In this document: positions 1 through 12,367 of the stretch, in pieces
Numbering within the stretch: position 1 is the first letter of the stretch
Layout: each line of letters starts with the position of its first letter
Origin: Agaricus subrufescens
Lineage: Eukaryota > Basidiomycota > Agaricomycetes > Agaricales > Agaricaceae
DNA: 64,000 bases
Reading direction: 5' to 3'
NCBI GenBank assembly: GCA_029945375.1
Contig: CM057059.1
Span: forward strand, 2,666,001 to 2,730,000
The notes under the pieces: model-generated
Told to the model about the DNA's origin: nothing
What the model saw: the letters and a program-made list of their open reading frames with translations, nothing else
The model's database searches: none
Program-made: the position numbers and the translations under genes

Positions 1-1602
1 TAGAAGTCGTCTTTGTACTTACAGCCAAGCGAAGGCACCATTCCTGCCTGCACTACTTTTCCTTGTTTCGACTTGGTAAGCAGTGCTTTGTGTCCAATCG
101 TGACTATTACCTAGACCGGTTTTCACAGGTATAAGAGGCATGAAGTGCAGACACGGTTCGTCAATCTCTAGATCAGTAAGTCCGAAAGCTGATTGATAAT
201 TTTAGAATGTCTATTTTCTATGTGATATCCTTCACAATGGGCGGAATCGGCCCGATTCTTGCTTGGGCATTGAGTCAGCTTAATGGCAAACGCAATTTAG
301 CGGGCTGGAGATGGATATTCGTCAGTCAGTTCACTCAATTTAAGCCTTAAAGACGCTCATATTATTCTGCAGATCATCGAGGGCGCTATCACAGTATCCC
401 TCGCAATCTTGGCTTGGTTTTTCATTCCAGGATTTCCACACGAGAACAGGTTTTTGACTCAAAAAGAAACAGATCTCGTCCTTCGGAGAGTAGAACTAGA
501 TCGAGGAGATTCTATGCCGGATCCTCTCACTGCGGCAAAGATTCTCCACCACTTAAAAGACTGGACTTTATGGGCATATGGTAAGTTTTCATCGAAGAAA
601 ACTACAGAAATAGAGTTCCTGAGTCATTGCAAGGTGTCATGTTTTTCTGTACCATAATGCCAACCTGTAAGAAAGATTTCCGCCTACACGAGAGCAAGCA
701 TCTTAAGTTTGTCTAGATGCCTTATCTATCTTCATCTCCATTATACTCAAAGGCATGGGCTGGTCTACAACCAAGGCCCTCCTCTTAGTGAGCTTGTCTT
801 TTTTTTTATGATAGTCTCATCCTAACTTCATTTCCAAGAGTGCTCCGCCTTACGGTCCTCCAGTAAGTAGCACACCGACAACGTAGCGCGCAATCAACTT
901 CTAATCCCTGACAGGTTCTTACCATTTTGCTTACCGCTTGGCTATCTGATAGAGTCAAGCACCGCAGTGGCTTTATTATCTTAAATTGCTTGATATGCAT
1001 CCTCGGACTATGCTTGACAGCTTTTGCCAAGCCAAACGAGGTCCGGTACTTTGGTATGCCTTACTTATCTACGAATATGCGCGAAATTGAACCGATTCGA
1101 TGTTGGCTAGGTACTTTCCTTATTAATATTGGAAATGGGGGTGCTTCAACGGGAATCCTCGCATACGTAGGTGCACATTCGGCTGATTTTTTCTCGTGCT
1201 CATGTGACGCCTACAGTCATCCAACAATGTAGTATCATACAGTAAACGGTAAAAACTTGCTTCTTCTTAGCTCGAATAGGTACTGATACGTTGCGTTAGG
1301 ACTGTCCAGTCCGCGGTGACAGTTATGCTTTCAGGAGTGTCGGGTATCATAGCCACAGTGGTATTTCGAACACAAGATGCTCCCCGGTACATTCCAGGTG
1401 TGTCACTATCCTCTCTCGTCCATTTTTATTGTCGTGTGTTAATTCGTTCTAAGGTATTTCTGTGGTCATTGCGAGTCAAATCCTTCTCTTGGTGACGGTG
1501 CTCGTTACCTCCTTCCACTTCTGGCGGCTGAATAAACTCTCGCGAGAGGGAAAGCGTTCAGAACCATTGGAAGGCCAACCCGGCTTCTTCTATACTCTGT
1601 GA
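1..1602 (+). CDS. Dal5-type MFS transporter (allantoate permease family), 5' end outside window
   Basis: Plasma-membrane 12-TM proton symporter of the anion:cation symporter family, probably for an organic anion such as allantoate, a vitamin or a small peptide; the substrate cannot be read from sequence. Reading starts inside an exon encoding APFLPALLFLVSTW, the family's E-A-x-x-P-x-x-x-x-L-x-S-x-W segment, then YKRHEVQTR, GWRWIFIIEGAITV, DWTLWAYG, PTYALSIFISIILKGMGW, SAPPYGPP, a cytoplasmic-loop LSDRVKHRSG, NNVVSYSKR, FRTQDAPRYIPG and a C-terminal tail ending GFFYTL. All splice junctions traced (including GMGW and SAPPY blocks) keep frame, so it looks intact. The next gene downstream is a close paralogue with introns at matching places. 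Only about the last two thirds are visible; the N-terminal helices lie to the left of the window. Confidence 0.85.
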
Positions 1603-2568
1603 GGTACTTCGAGCTTCGTGTGCCTTCAAAAACCTGTCCAGTATGCCCTGGACATGGATACCACCCCTGCTGATTGGATATATATGAAGAATCAAATAGA
1701 CTAGTATGTAAAGCTTAGTATGCCCACAATCATTATTGCTCTCAAGTTGAGGTTAAGGTTCAATCGTTCAGAGCTCAACGCTCGAAACAGGCTCTCAAAC
1801 TCGAGTCTGGCCCATGTCATCGGTAATCTCACCACACCCATTTGCCCCTCCACGGAGTTGAGGCCTGAATTGTCAGGGTTGAAGTCTGAAGCTTGAGGGC
1901 GGACTATACCGAACAGCTTGTTTGTCCGAAATATTGATGACGATGTCATTGCGATCAGCCTCATGTGTTTGCCTCTAGCATACATTCATGTTCCAGGCCT
2001 CGACCTCCCACAGTCTGGGCTTCTTCATGTGTCTCGGGACTTCGAATTTTCGACTTGACTAGATCTTGGGATATCTATCGGCCAAACCTCCGAGCCTTGT
2101 CTTACGTAAGTGTCCAGTTCAAAATAGTAAGAACTTCACCTCCACAACCGCGATTTCTCAGAGTCACTGGCTGCAGCTGGATTTCGGTGCTTAAAATAGC
2201 CCAGTGCTATCACGTCTTTCTTTGCACAAAGTTCTCGGATATCGATACAACCGGAAGCAGGGCAAGGCACTGCTTTATCCGGATTGTGTTTTTTCATCAT
2301 CAAAAAGCTCTTGCACGCTCGGCGTAAACGGAGATGGATCACTATTCGAACACCCCTCCTCTACTCTGGCACTAGTGAGAGAAGTCTCAAAGCGGTAATA
2401 CGAGGGTGTTAAAGCTGTGCTTACTTGTCATCCGCTCGTAAGTACTGGGATTTAGCTTCCCTGATTCGACTCGTGGCGGAATCCCAAGCCTCAACCAAAC
2501 CTGATATAAAGTAAATCAAGGCAACACGCAAACCGATTCATTCTACTGTTTCTCTATTTCGCGCCGTC
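1603..2568. other. Intergenic spacer between tandem MFS genes
   Basis: About 0.97 kb separates the two permease genes. Short open frames on both strands lack splice-consistent extension, family motifs or codon bias. It probably holds the 3' UTR of the first gene and the promoter of the second. No repeat or RNA gene was recognised. Confidence 0.5.
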
Positions 2569-4791
2569 ATGCAGTCTGTTACTTTGAATGGTGATGCCAA
2601 AGAGAGTTCCAAAGACCACTCGACAGATATCGAATTGCGGTCAACAGAGGAGCTAAGCTGTAAACTGGAGCGGCGGACTCTGTAAGGCACCATATTACCT
2701 CCATAATACTTGCCTGTTGACCAGACTTCTAGCCTGCATATAGATTTGCGTATAATGCCCCTACTAGCTGGTATATTCGCTGCCGCACTCATTGATCGAG
2801 TCAATCTTGGCATAGCTGACACAGCAGGAATGGGAGTTGATCTGGTAAGTTTAGATAACTGGAGTTTTTGAATGGGCACTAAAGGTCTGGAAATCAAATA
2901 CAGCAACTTGATATCAACGGACGCTTCAATATCGCTAGTTCTTTGTATTTCGTAACATACATCCTCTTGTACGCCTATGGAACACTGGTGTCTAACCGTC
3001 TAACCGTCTTTCCAGTCAGCTACCCGGCAACATTCTTCTTCCCATAGTCGGTATTAGGCCCTGGATAACTTGCTGCGTTCTCGCCTGGGGAGCTGCTGCC
3101 TTTAGTATGGGGTTCGTCAAAACTTGGCAACAGTTAACGGCAACGCGTGTACTTTTGGGTATATTCGAAGTGAGCCATGTTTCTTGCGCTTGCTGGATGA
3201 TTCCACACTCACTCAGTAATGGCGAAGGCATGCTACTTCCCTGCTATGGTTTATCTTATCTCAGCTTGGTAAGTGTTGCGTACACTTCAGCCTGGCGGAT
3301 CAAGTTGATATCGAGCTTCTTCAGGTACAAACGCCACGAGGTTCAGAAAAGGTGTGTTACTTCCCAGTATTCTGTTTCCTACCGAGACATCACGCATCTT
3401 ATGTAGATTAGCCGCCTTTTACCTCATTTCTATTTGTATCAGTGGTCTAGGTTCGATTCTCGCGTGGGCGTTGAGTCTGCTTGATGGTAAAAGGCACATC
3501 GCTGGTTGGAGGTGGATCTTCGTAAGTAATAAGCCACAAAATACCCTTCAGGATTCTCAGTCTTGGCTCAGATAGTTGAGGGTGTGGTGACTCTTTTCTT
3601 GGGAATCTTGTGCTGGTTTGGGATTGTGGATTTCCCACACAAGAATAAGTTTCTTACCGCAGAACAGACAGCTCTCGTCGTGAAGCGGTTGGATGAAGAT
3701 CGCGGGGATGCGATTCCAGACCAGCTGACCAGTGCGAAGGTCTGGAAGTACCTTTGCGATTGGAAACTCTGGGCATATGGTGAGTCTGGGGTTGTTTGAC
3801 GACCAACAATGTCTCTGACATTCGTCAAGGATTGATGTTTCTTTGTACTACATTACCTGCGTGTAGGTCCTGTTCCGATCGGTCGAGGTGGATATGATGG
3901 TTACGGGTTTTCGAATCCACCAGATGCCCTAGGATATTTTATTACCTTCATTTTGAGAAACATGGGCTGGAATAGCGCGCAAGCAATTCTTCGGGTAAGA
4001 TTCATAACCCTTCTCTCCTTAATATAAGGCCATCTCACCATCGTTCAGAGTGCGCCTCCTTATGCGCCACCTGTAAGTCAGGTTAGCATTCCTCGTCATG
4101 TCAGGTTGAGTCAATTGGGAGTGTCGTGGCAGATTCTCACTTGCATGCTCTTCTCTTGGCTGTCAGACAAGTACAAGAATCGTAGCATTTTTCTTTGTAT
4201 TCAAGCTCTCATTTGTCTTTCCGGGTTAGCCTTGACCGCATTTGCAAAACAAGACGGCGTTAGATATTTTGGTAAGCGTCGAGTGCCTCTGAGCTTGGTT
4301 GTAGAAAAACAAATTTGATTTCCCCCGGTTAGGAACATTTTTGATCAATGCTGGTAACATAGGAACTGTTCCTGCAGTTCTGGCTTGGGTTAGATTTTTT
4401 TTTTTTTTTCGCGGGCATGGCTTTGAGCAACTGATTACTTTATATCAGTCATCGAACAATGTCGTTTCGCATAGTAAAAGAATCGTGCAAAGTGCTGTGA
4501 CGGTCATGTTTGGTGGGGCTGGTGGTATCCTAGCTACTGCAACATTTCGCACGCAAGATGCGCCTCGTTATATTCCTGGTTCAGTATTTTTTTTCTGTTC
4601 CTTTGTCATTGTTGGCTCATTATTTTCTGCTGGGTAATTTAGGTCTGGCTGTGTCTATCGGCTCGCAAGTGCTTCTTATGGTTGTAGCGGGCGTTGTAGT
4701 CATTTATAATTGGAGGATGAATAGATTGTCGAGGGAGGGTAAACTTTCTGAACCTCTTGAAGGACAATTTGGATTTTATTACACGCTTTGA
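2569..4791 (+). CDS. Dal5-type MFS transporter (allantoate permease family)
   Basis: Complete paralogue of the upstream gene. The ATG at 2569 opens an N-terminal cytoplasmic tail (MQSVTLNGDAKESS). The second exon gives the family signature LHIDLRIMPLLAGIFAAAL with IDRVNLGIA. Later segments are QLPGNILLPIVG, GFVKTWQQLTATRVLLGIFE joined to ACYFPAMVYLISAW, YKRHEVQKR, GWRWIFIVEGVVTL, PAYALGYFITFILRNMGWN, SAPPYAPP, LSDKYKNRS, FRTQDAPRYIPG and a tail ending GFYYTL. The acceptor in the E-A-C-Y-F-P block must be the AG at about 3226-3227; the nearer-looking alternative breaks frame. Roughly 480 residues with 12 expected membrane helices fits the family. Tandem placement, shared introns and near-identical motif order point to local duplication. 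Substrate unknown. Confidence 0.9.
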
Positions 4792-7408
4792 ATGACGTTG
4801 TAATGCAGTGGTGATTTTCTGTGATCGTATGCCAGACTTTTTCCAATGAAATATTTGTTTGGGCAGTTGTTTTTGGTCTCCAAGGGGTGTTTTATATTCC
4901 TTCTACTACCAAGTTACTGTAGAAGAGGTAAACTCAGTCACTCGTAAGCGAACGAGAGCTGAGGTGTTTGTACTATCGAAATGAGCGAATTACCGGAGCA
5001 GTGATGTCAGTTATCAAACGTTGCCTGGACCATGTTTAGAGACCAATTACAGGTGCCAAGTCGGTACCAATTGACGAAAGGCCACCTGAGCCTGTTGGAT
5101 GCTCGATGAACGGACAAGATTCACAGCTTATTATTAGAGTCGATCATCCCGGATTTTTAACCAGGTGACATGATCCACATGTGTTTAAAAGTGATTAACG
5201 TTCGGAAAGAGTAGGAGAAGGATATAGCGCGGTCGTGTTGTGTTATTCAATGCGGGGGGGTCAAGACTTTTTAGGGACGATAAGCTTTGATAGAACTTTG
5301 GAGGGTGTTTTGGTTTGAGGTCTCTACAATTGATCGGCCCTGATGTTTTATTTTCTTGGATGGTTTCCCGCGGTTTGGCAGGTCTGAGTGCCAGTGGTTT
5401 AATCAGGGTGAGGGGTAGGAGAGAAATGGATTATGGAAGTGTACGGCTTGGTGGTAAGTCACTAGTGGAGTTACTCTTGGCTGATATTGAGTTAGATGTG
5501 CGTGATTCTCAGACGCTAGAAGGATCTACCTGTCAAGCGGGGTTTCTGTACATTGTAGCGTCGCTGACTGGAGTCGCTGACTCTTGTGGTTTTTTTGGAA
5601 GCGGTCTTATTCTGGAGCGCTGAGCAAAAATGACGTGACTGGAACGACTTTAATTTGTGAAATAAAAAAAAACGCCATTCCTCATTGCTTAGTGTGGTAA
5701 GAGACTCTCAGCTATTAGACTAGAGGCGGGCCGGGGAGACCATCTCTTTTGAGACACCAGCTTTCTTGTCCGAATATTCCAAAAGGAGGGTGGCTAGAGC
5801 ACTACTTTTAGTACCGCAACATCATGGAGTAGAATGTCTTCTTGTTGATCTGGGTGAGTGTAAAATAGAAACGCAGAAGACTGTAAAAAGCTGTGTTCGG
5901 TTTTATATCGGAGACGAAATTCAAGGGCAGTGGTTTTGCTGGGGCTTACGAAAGAGCTGGATAGAGGTCAGCAGAGGTCGACAGATGCGGGGTGCACCAC
6001 TTGGTGACGGATGGAACATCGAGTGCGGCGGACATAGTCGGGTATTAGAGTTATATTTATTGGAAAGAGGATAGTTTATTTGGGGTTTTGACAGATGGAT
6101 GATCGCTATGTCTATAATAGTGTTGAAGGGTAAAGTTTTGAAGGTCGGGTGTATTGGTGGTGTATCACCGTTTTTTGCGGTCTTGTTGCTCATGTGAGCT
6201 AGTTGCATAGTCAGCTGAGTAGCTGTTGCAGTTAGGGTGACCTAAGAGAATATTCGGTTGCCGTCTCATGCCTGTAAGAATGAGGAGCATAGCACCCGAT
6301 ATTTTGTGATGCTGTCAGATCAGCGCCTGATGGCCGTTGATAGTGCATTGACAAGTTAAAGGTCCGGTGGAAAAAGGACAACGGTGGTCTTTGGGTGTCG
6401 ACTGGACCTCGGTGCGACGATCAATGACAGAGGTAGGCCCTTGGTTAAGGATCAGGGTGGTAAACTAAGCACAGGTGAGGTCATTGTTAGGAACAAGCTA
6501 GGTTAACTTTATGACACTCCAAGTCGGTCGATCTCGCCGGTGCTGCGGACAGGCGACCTCGACCCGTGAGCGCGAGTGTGCATGCTGGCCGGGATTGGGG
6601 AGCACGAGGAAGCTACGAGCGGCCCCCTCAAATCCGCGAACCAAAATACTGGACCACCGGAACCTGGACGATAAACGACTGCACCGCAAGGTGCATTATC
6701 GACGGGACCAATTTGACGGAAACATCTGGTGCTTGCATCTAAATCCGATAGAACGTTTACAAAGCCATCATGGTTCTGTCTCTGGGGACGGATTATTCTC
6801 GCAAAGAGGATGCGCTAGGACAGTCGCCAAACTAATCCGATGGGGGGAGGGTGAGAGGCCCAGTACCATTTAAGGGGAGAATGTGCCGTCACTCGCTTTG
6901 ACACTTCCGACGATGAAAATCATGCAGATGGCTGTCGATGTAGTGTCCTGTCAGGACGCCCGGACGTCGGGGCGAGGAAAGGGAAAGATGCAGGCGAGCC
7001 GAAGAATAAGGCGGGGGGGTTTGATGCATCGAGTTTTAAACGCGACGGTGTTTCAGGGAGCTTATCACCGGTTGGAAATTAGACGTCGGTCATCCTGCAG
7101 CGGGGCGAAGATGGAGAAACCGTTGGAGAAATCAGGGGGGCCGGCTCGGATAAAGTGGGCAGAGACAAGTGAACAAGGCCTGACGCGATGGTGGATAGAA
7201 GACGGGGGGAGGGGAGGCCGGACGCGGATCGGGGTTCCCACAGCCGCCTGGGGACGGAGAAACGTCGAGGATTCCGGGCACGTGCAGCGCGGGGTATCTG
7301 AGGGGCAGCGTGGGTCCGGGGGCGCCGAAAGCGGAAGGAGGCCGGGGGATGGCCGGGGGGATGTCGGGCGGTGACGCTGTGACAAAAAGTTGTTCGTCTC
7401 TTAAAGCC
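4792..7408. other. Long non-coding interval, GC-rich toward the bZIP gene
   Basis: No gene could be supported. Two roughly 100-codon plus-strand frames (5315-5623 and 5766-6074) have no family motif, odd composition and no good start context. From about 6.5 kb the sequence becomes GC-rich, and many overlapping long frames appear on both strands at 6.5-7.4 kb, as expected from composition alone. This stretch probably carries the promoter and 5' UTR of the bZIP gene; a CACGTG box lies near 7279. Confidence 0.5.
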
Positions 7409-9095
7409 ATGGTCTCCCAGCTCTCGCTCAGCCTCAACCAGATCCTCGCCCACGACGCCCCCGTCCTCTCCCCCGTCTCGCCCTCCATGCCCGACTTCCA
7501 GTGGGACATCCCCTTCTACGCCCACTCCCCGCCGTCCCCGCCCGCCTCCTCCCCCGCCTCCTCGCCCCCCACCCGCATGCTCAAGGCCCGCACCTCCCCC
7601 GACCCCGCCCCCGACGCCTGCGTCCCCACCCACCAGCTCTTCGATCTCGATGCGCCCCCCTCGCCCGCGCCCTCCCTCCTCTCCTCGGACTCCCTCGCCT
7701 CCGAGCCCCCGCCGCCCAGCAACAAACGCTCGGCCAGCCCCTCGCCCGCCCTCGCAAAGAAGCCCCGCGCCCAGGGAGAGCGCATATCCTCCAAGGACTT
7801 TATCCCCCCGGATGTAACAGGCCTCACCAAGCGCGAGGCACGGCTTGTCAAAAACCGCGCAGCTGCCTTCCTCAGCAGGCAGCGCAAGCGTGAAGAATTC
7901 GAAAGCATGGAGCAGTACGTCCCCCTCCATGCCCACTTTGCACTCACTAACCTATTTTCAGCCGCGTTGCCGAACTGGAAAGCGAGAATGCACGCCTCCT
8001 CGCACTAACTCAAATGCCGGAAGACAGTAACCATCTCGTCTCCGAGGTGGAGCAGCTCAAGGCTGAACTCGCCGCCGCCAGAAATCGCGAACGCGAGCTT
8101 AATGCCCAATTAGCAACTCGTCCTTCGTCTTCTCTCCCCCAGGAGCCACCTGTCAAACTTGAGGCTTCTGATAACTTTTCCCTTTCATCTCCCGCGCGCA
8201 GCTCAAACGTGCCTTCCCCGAACAAGTCTGGTGCCAGCCTCGGCCTGATGGTGTGTTCTAATTCCGTCGTTCCTATTCATAGCCTCACTTATACCGCAAG
8301 CAGGTCCTCCTATGTGCCCTCCCCTCACTCCTCTCCATGCCTGTTCCGTCAACCACCACCAGCACTAGTTTCACCGTCCCCACCCCCTTCCTACCAATGG
8401 CCTCTTCATTTGATATCAATTCCTATCTCCCCAACGATTATGATTGGTCGCGACCAAGCTCCTCCTCCATCATGGATCTTGATACGGATATGCATGCCCG
8501 CAAATATTCAAGTTTCCCATCAACCCGCCGACTACAATTCCTGTCCGAAATAGATGCTGAGCAGGTTGGCGCCCTTGGTAACCTCGACATCTCTTTCGAC
8601 ACCACCCCTTCAGAGGACGGTAAGATCCGTGTGAGAATACATCCGACCTCCTCGGTTTCTTCTCGGGCGACATCTCCTGGCGCCTCATCCTCCACCTCGT
8701 CCTCCGCGTGGGATTCGGATCCGTTTCGTAGTGATGGAACATATGCGGCCTCCTCTCCCGCCTCATCTGTTTCTACCTCCGCATTCTCCCCCATCCCTAC
8801 GTCAGACCCCTTCTTCAGCATCGATGGTTCTGGAAATGACTACGGCCTATCATCAATGCTTGATGGTAACCTTGGGATGCTATACGGAGCTGGGTCTTCT
8901 TCCAGTGATTCTTTGAGTGGCCTTGGCTACCCTCACCCCTCAATGGCGGTGTCAGACTTGGGACTTGGCAATGGCGAATTTTCAATACCTGATCCCTTAT
9001 CCCAGGGTCAGAAGCGCCGAGTCCGAATTGCCCTCAAGAGCATGCCCCAGGCTGGTGGAGCCGAGGGTGGTGAATGGGAAGTGCAATTGTGCTAG
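7409..9095 (+). CDS. bZIP transcription factor, ATF6-like basic region
   Basis: Sequence-specific DNA-binding dimeric activator, presumably nuclear. Exons 7409-7914, 7962-8250 and 8304-9095 join to 529 codons in one frame; introns are 47 and 53 nt. The start chosen is the ATG in gccATGg context; three in-frame ATGs upstream lie in GC-rich leader. The N-terminus is Pro/Ser-rich. The basic region is LVKNRAAAFLSRQRKR (N-x7-R present), followed by a zipper with M-E-H-R-V-A-E-L, E-N-A-R-L-L and L-V-S-E-V-E-Q-L. About 60 residues further, the second splice junction creates an uncharged stretch, LGLMVLLCALPSLLSMPV. The remainder is Ser-rich with a conserved-looking end, KRRVRIALKSMP then GGEWEVQLC. 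The basic region resembles ATF6 more than Hac1. The class is firm; the biological target is not known. Confidence 0.85.
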
Positions 9096-12000
9096 TCGAC
9101 TGGTTCAGTGTAGCCAAAACTCCGGATTACCTGAGCATTATCGTTATTCTCTCGTGAAAATCTCTTGGCCTTCTCCTTTCTGTGCCCTTCCTGATCGCCG
9201 AGCATCAAGTTTTTTTTGTCTTCCAGCTGCTCGCAATGTATTATCTATGCCCCTTTTCGAAATACCCTCCATTCTTCTAAACCTTTCAGAGATCACGTCT
9301 CGATGGATGGAAATGTTCTTTTCATTTCTAAAAAATGGTGGTAGCCACTTACGCTTTTCTCCCTCGCCCTACCCTATCCATACCTCAACGCCACCACTCT
9401 TTGTCATGCACTCAACACATCATCGTCATTAATCAAAGCAGATTTAGTACATACACATACACATATACATATACCCTACCCTTTATTCCCCTATATTCTC
9501 CCCTTTTCTCCTCTGTTTTGAATTCTAGCTATCGCATTTTGAAAGTACTCCTGTTTTCTTGTTTATTATCGCTCAATGGCTGTCTGGTTAATTATTGGAC
9601 CTTGTCGTTTTGTCTTTTCCCTTACCTATACTCCGCTTATATTTTGGAGTAATATGATTTTTTTTATGGAATATGAAATAGATTTTGTTCTCCATTAACT
9701 GGCTTGTATGTGAGGTTTGCGAGACAGTCCGAGTGCATCTGTACACTGACCTCTTAAGATGGTGTATCAGGGTCACAGCGCCCCAGATGCAGGGGCTATA
9801 CTTAATTTACGAAGAATGAGGAACCGCTGTATCTTAGAGTTATTGACAGATGTGTACTAAGCAAAACAGGCTATATGTGTTATTAAAATAACGAGGTCAG
9901 ACCGCGAGGATCAAATGCGAGTATATAACTATACTGCGTGACATATGTCGTTGGGCCCATCGCATTTTGGACGCAATTGATGTACTAAAGCCTGATAGGG
10001 TATAAGTATTGCGTGTGTGGTAGAGTTGCCATGCGACGATTTGGTTGATACTTAGTGCAATATCGTATGTTCAGGACTATGAATGTATGTTCTGAGTTTC
10101 CCTGCTCTCTTCAGACTTCATGCGGTCAGGGAAGAGGTTCCAGAGCGTACAGAAAAAAATGGGGTTCACATAAGATACCCCAGCTTGATAATCTTGAATA
10201 AGAAAAGAAAAACCCTTTCGTTTTGTATTCTGGGCCGGGGATGTTGATGAATAAAGGTCGAAAACCCCCGGTAAAAGTTCACATGAAGCCAAGTTTTTGA
10301 GTGAGTATTACAGAATCGTGTTGGAGACCTGTTTCCTTTTTGTTTTGTTTTTTCCAAGCCCATCTTTTCTGTACCTGGGCACCAAGTAGATGTGACGCAA
10401 GAACTCTCACGTTACTCCAATTAGAGGTGTTGATTGATGATGTTTTTGTGTGAGGGCCAGCTGAGGGAGGGTTGGGTAAAATTCTGTGTGAGGCATTTAA
10501 GTTCAGTTGATGATGGGTTTTTTTTGTGATGGAGTTGTGTCTGTCGAGATGTGGACCCTCAAATTCGATACCCCGGGTTTCAGGATATTTTTTTTCTGGG
10601 ATGTGTCAAATATTCCCTGAGTAAGTTCAACTTAAGGCACTCATGCTTAGGTTTGTCACGGTTGGGGGGTGACGAGTCGGACACGGTCTCTTTCGCCGTT
10701 TCGCCGTTTCGCCGTTCGGTCGGCGGGATGGCAGTTTGAGAGAAAGGGGGACCCCGCATACCCATCTGTTTTTTCCTTTGTGCCTTTTTATTGAGGGAAG
10801 GGAAAGGTAAGGGGTGTATTCCACTCTCACGGACGTGAGTAATTTCGATGAAATTCGCGCATAGTAACCTATGGATTATTTGGTGGATGAAATTGTGTTG
10901 CCGCGCGTCTGTGTTGATGGGAGTTTATGTTGAATGGGGACTTGTCATGTTGTCGATGATCTTTTCCACATGTATGTGAGTGCCTTTCCAGGGCTGAGAT
11001 AATCAAAAGTCCCAACCCAACTGGATGTTGTAGATATGTATATTAGGCACGTATGAATTTCGCGTGTAGGGTAATGGATAAGCGCTAATTGACTTGTCTA
11101 TTGCAAAGTGTTTTTGTTTTTCTTTCGTCCTTTCTCACTCAAGTGAACCAGGTTAATTCATGCTCGGCAAGGGGTAGAACAGGCTTCCGGGAAGATTGTC
11201 AACATTGGACGTCGAGCGTGTGAAGAGGTATTGAGTTGAGATGAAAAAGCGGGCGGGTGTCAAACGGACCTGGGATGAGGATAATTGAGAGGTGTTATGG
11301 AGAGCCCCTGATGTCAAGTCAAGAGTATATATTTGGGAGCGTCTTTTTTGAAATTTCTGGTCGTTAGCCACTGTCTCTTGTCCCCCTATAATGGAGGAGG
11401 TGCTGTAATCCGTTACTGAGTACCGCTTGGTTTTTGTGTCTTTATCTTATCTTCACTGCTAGTGACATCACCGTGTGCCCTCATTCGAGGGCCATAGATA
11501 GCACTACGGCAGACATTTCCAGAAGATGACAGAAAGAATGGTTGATGGCGTATTCATCTTTCTCATGAACACGGAATGTACGAGCCAAGTTCAGTCTATG
11601 GCATGAAGAGATTCATGGGGTAAGAACGGCCGGAACCCACGACAAGCGACGGAGCTAGAGGCCGGATTCCATGTATCGCGGCGATGTTACTTGTGTGCAT
11701 CGACGCTTGGCTATCATGGGCTCATCTTCTCGGATGACGACATGCTGATATGCGCTCCATACTTGGGTGGTTCGCCATACGGAGCCCTCGATAAAGAAGC
11801 AAGTCGACGCATGTTCATCGGCTACTGACTCTTATCTATTAACTGTACGATAAGCTCTTGCCTTTAAAACCTCACAAAAGAAACAGTATTTTGGCAGAGG
11901 TACACTCAAATACTCCGGTTGTCACTGACCTCAGGTTTACCGTGGTCGGTAGACTCGGCAAAATCCATTGTTTGTGACATGCGGTAATGATTATATGGTC

Positions 12001-12367
12001 CGTCGGTCTCGCCCTGAGCATATGGTGCCTCTGCATCCCATCTCAAAAGCGGCCTAAAAGCACGCGGAACATCATCTTCACAAGCACCTTAGCAAAAGAG
12101 TCATTCCTTTTTCACAATGACAGTTCGCAAAAAAACAGCGGCCGCATTAGAAGACGAACGTGCAAACGAGATTGGACAGGACCGGAAGTCTAATTAGGCA
12201 AGGTTACTACGAAGCACACGGAGCAATTTATTGAACCAGGTAAAGGTTTCTCGGCTTATCCTTCTTCCATATGAGTGAGAACGGTGTTGTGACTCATAAG
12301 AATGCTGGGGTAGTTTTTTTTTTCAACCGGAGCCTTTCTGGAGCCTTCCACCACCATACCCACCACC
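9096..12367. other. Long AT-richer interval with no recognisable gene
   Basis: About 3.3 kb without a supportable coding region. It begins with the bZIP 3' UTR. An ACATAC/ACATAT-type microsatellite lies at about 9449-9475 and a three-copy TTTCGCCG repeat at 10691-10714. Small open frames are scattered and unrelated. The end of the interval is the promoter of the deacetylase gene, with a Kozak-like CCACCATG at its start. No tRNA B-box was found. Confidence 0.5.
10691..10714 (+). repeat. Short tandem repeat, three copies of TTTCGCCG
   Basis: Three perfect head-to-tail copies of the 8-mer TTTCGCCG, followed by a decayed copy (TTCGGTCG). It lies in a gene-free interval. Confidence 0.7.

Noticed and set aside
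5315..6074. Two 102-codon plus-strand frames
   Set aside because: No recognisable motif, no splice-consistent extension and no convincing start context; treated as chance frames.
7079..7947. Long minus-strand open frames of 143-285 codons over the bZIP gene start
   Set aside because: They arise from GC-rich antisense sequence of the bZIP coding region and leader; their Gly/Arg-rich composition and lack of motifs mark them as shadows.
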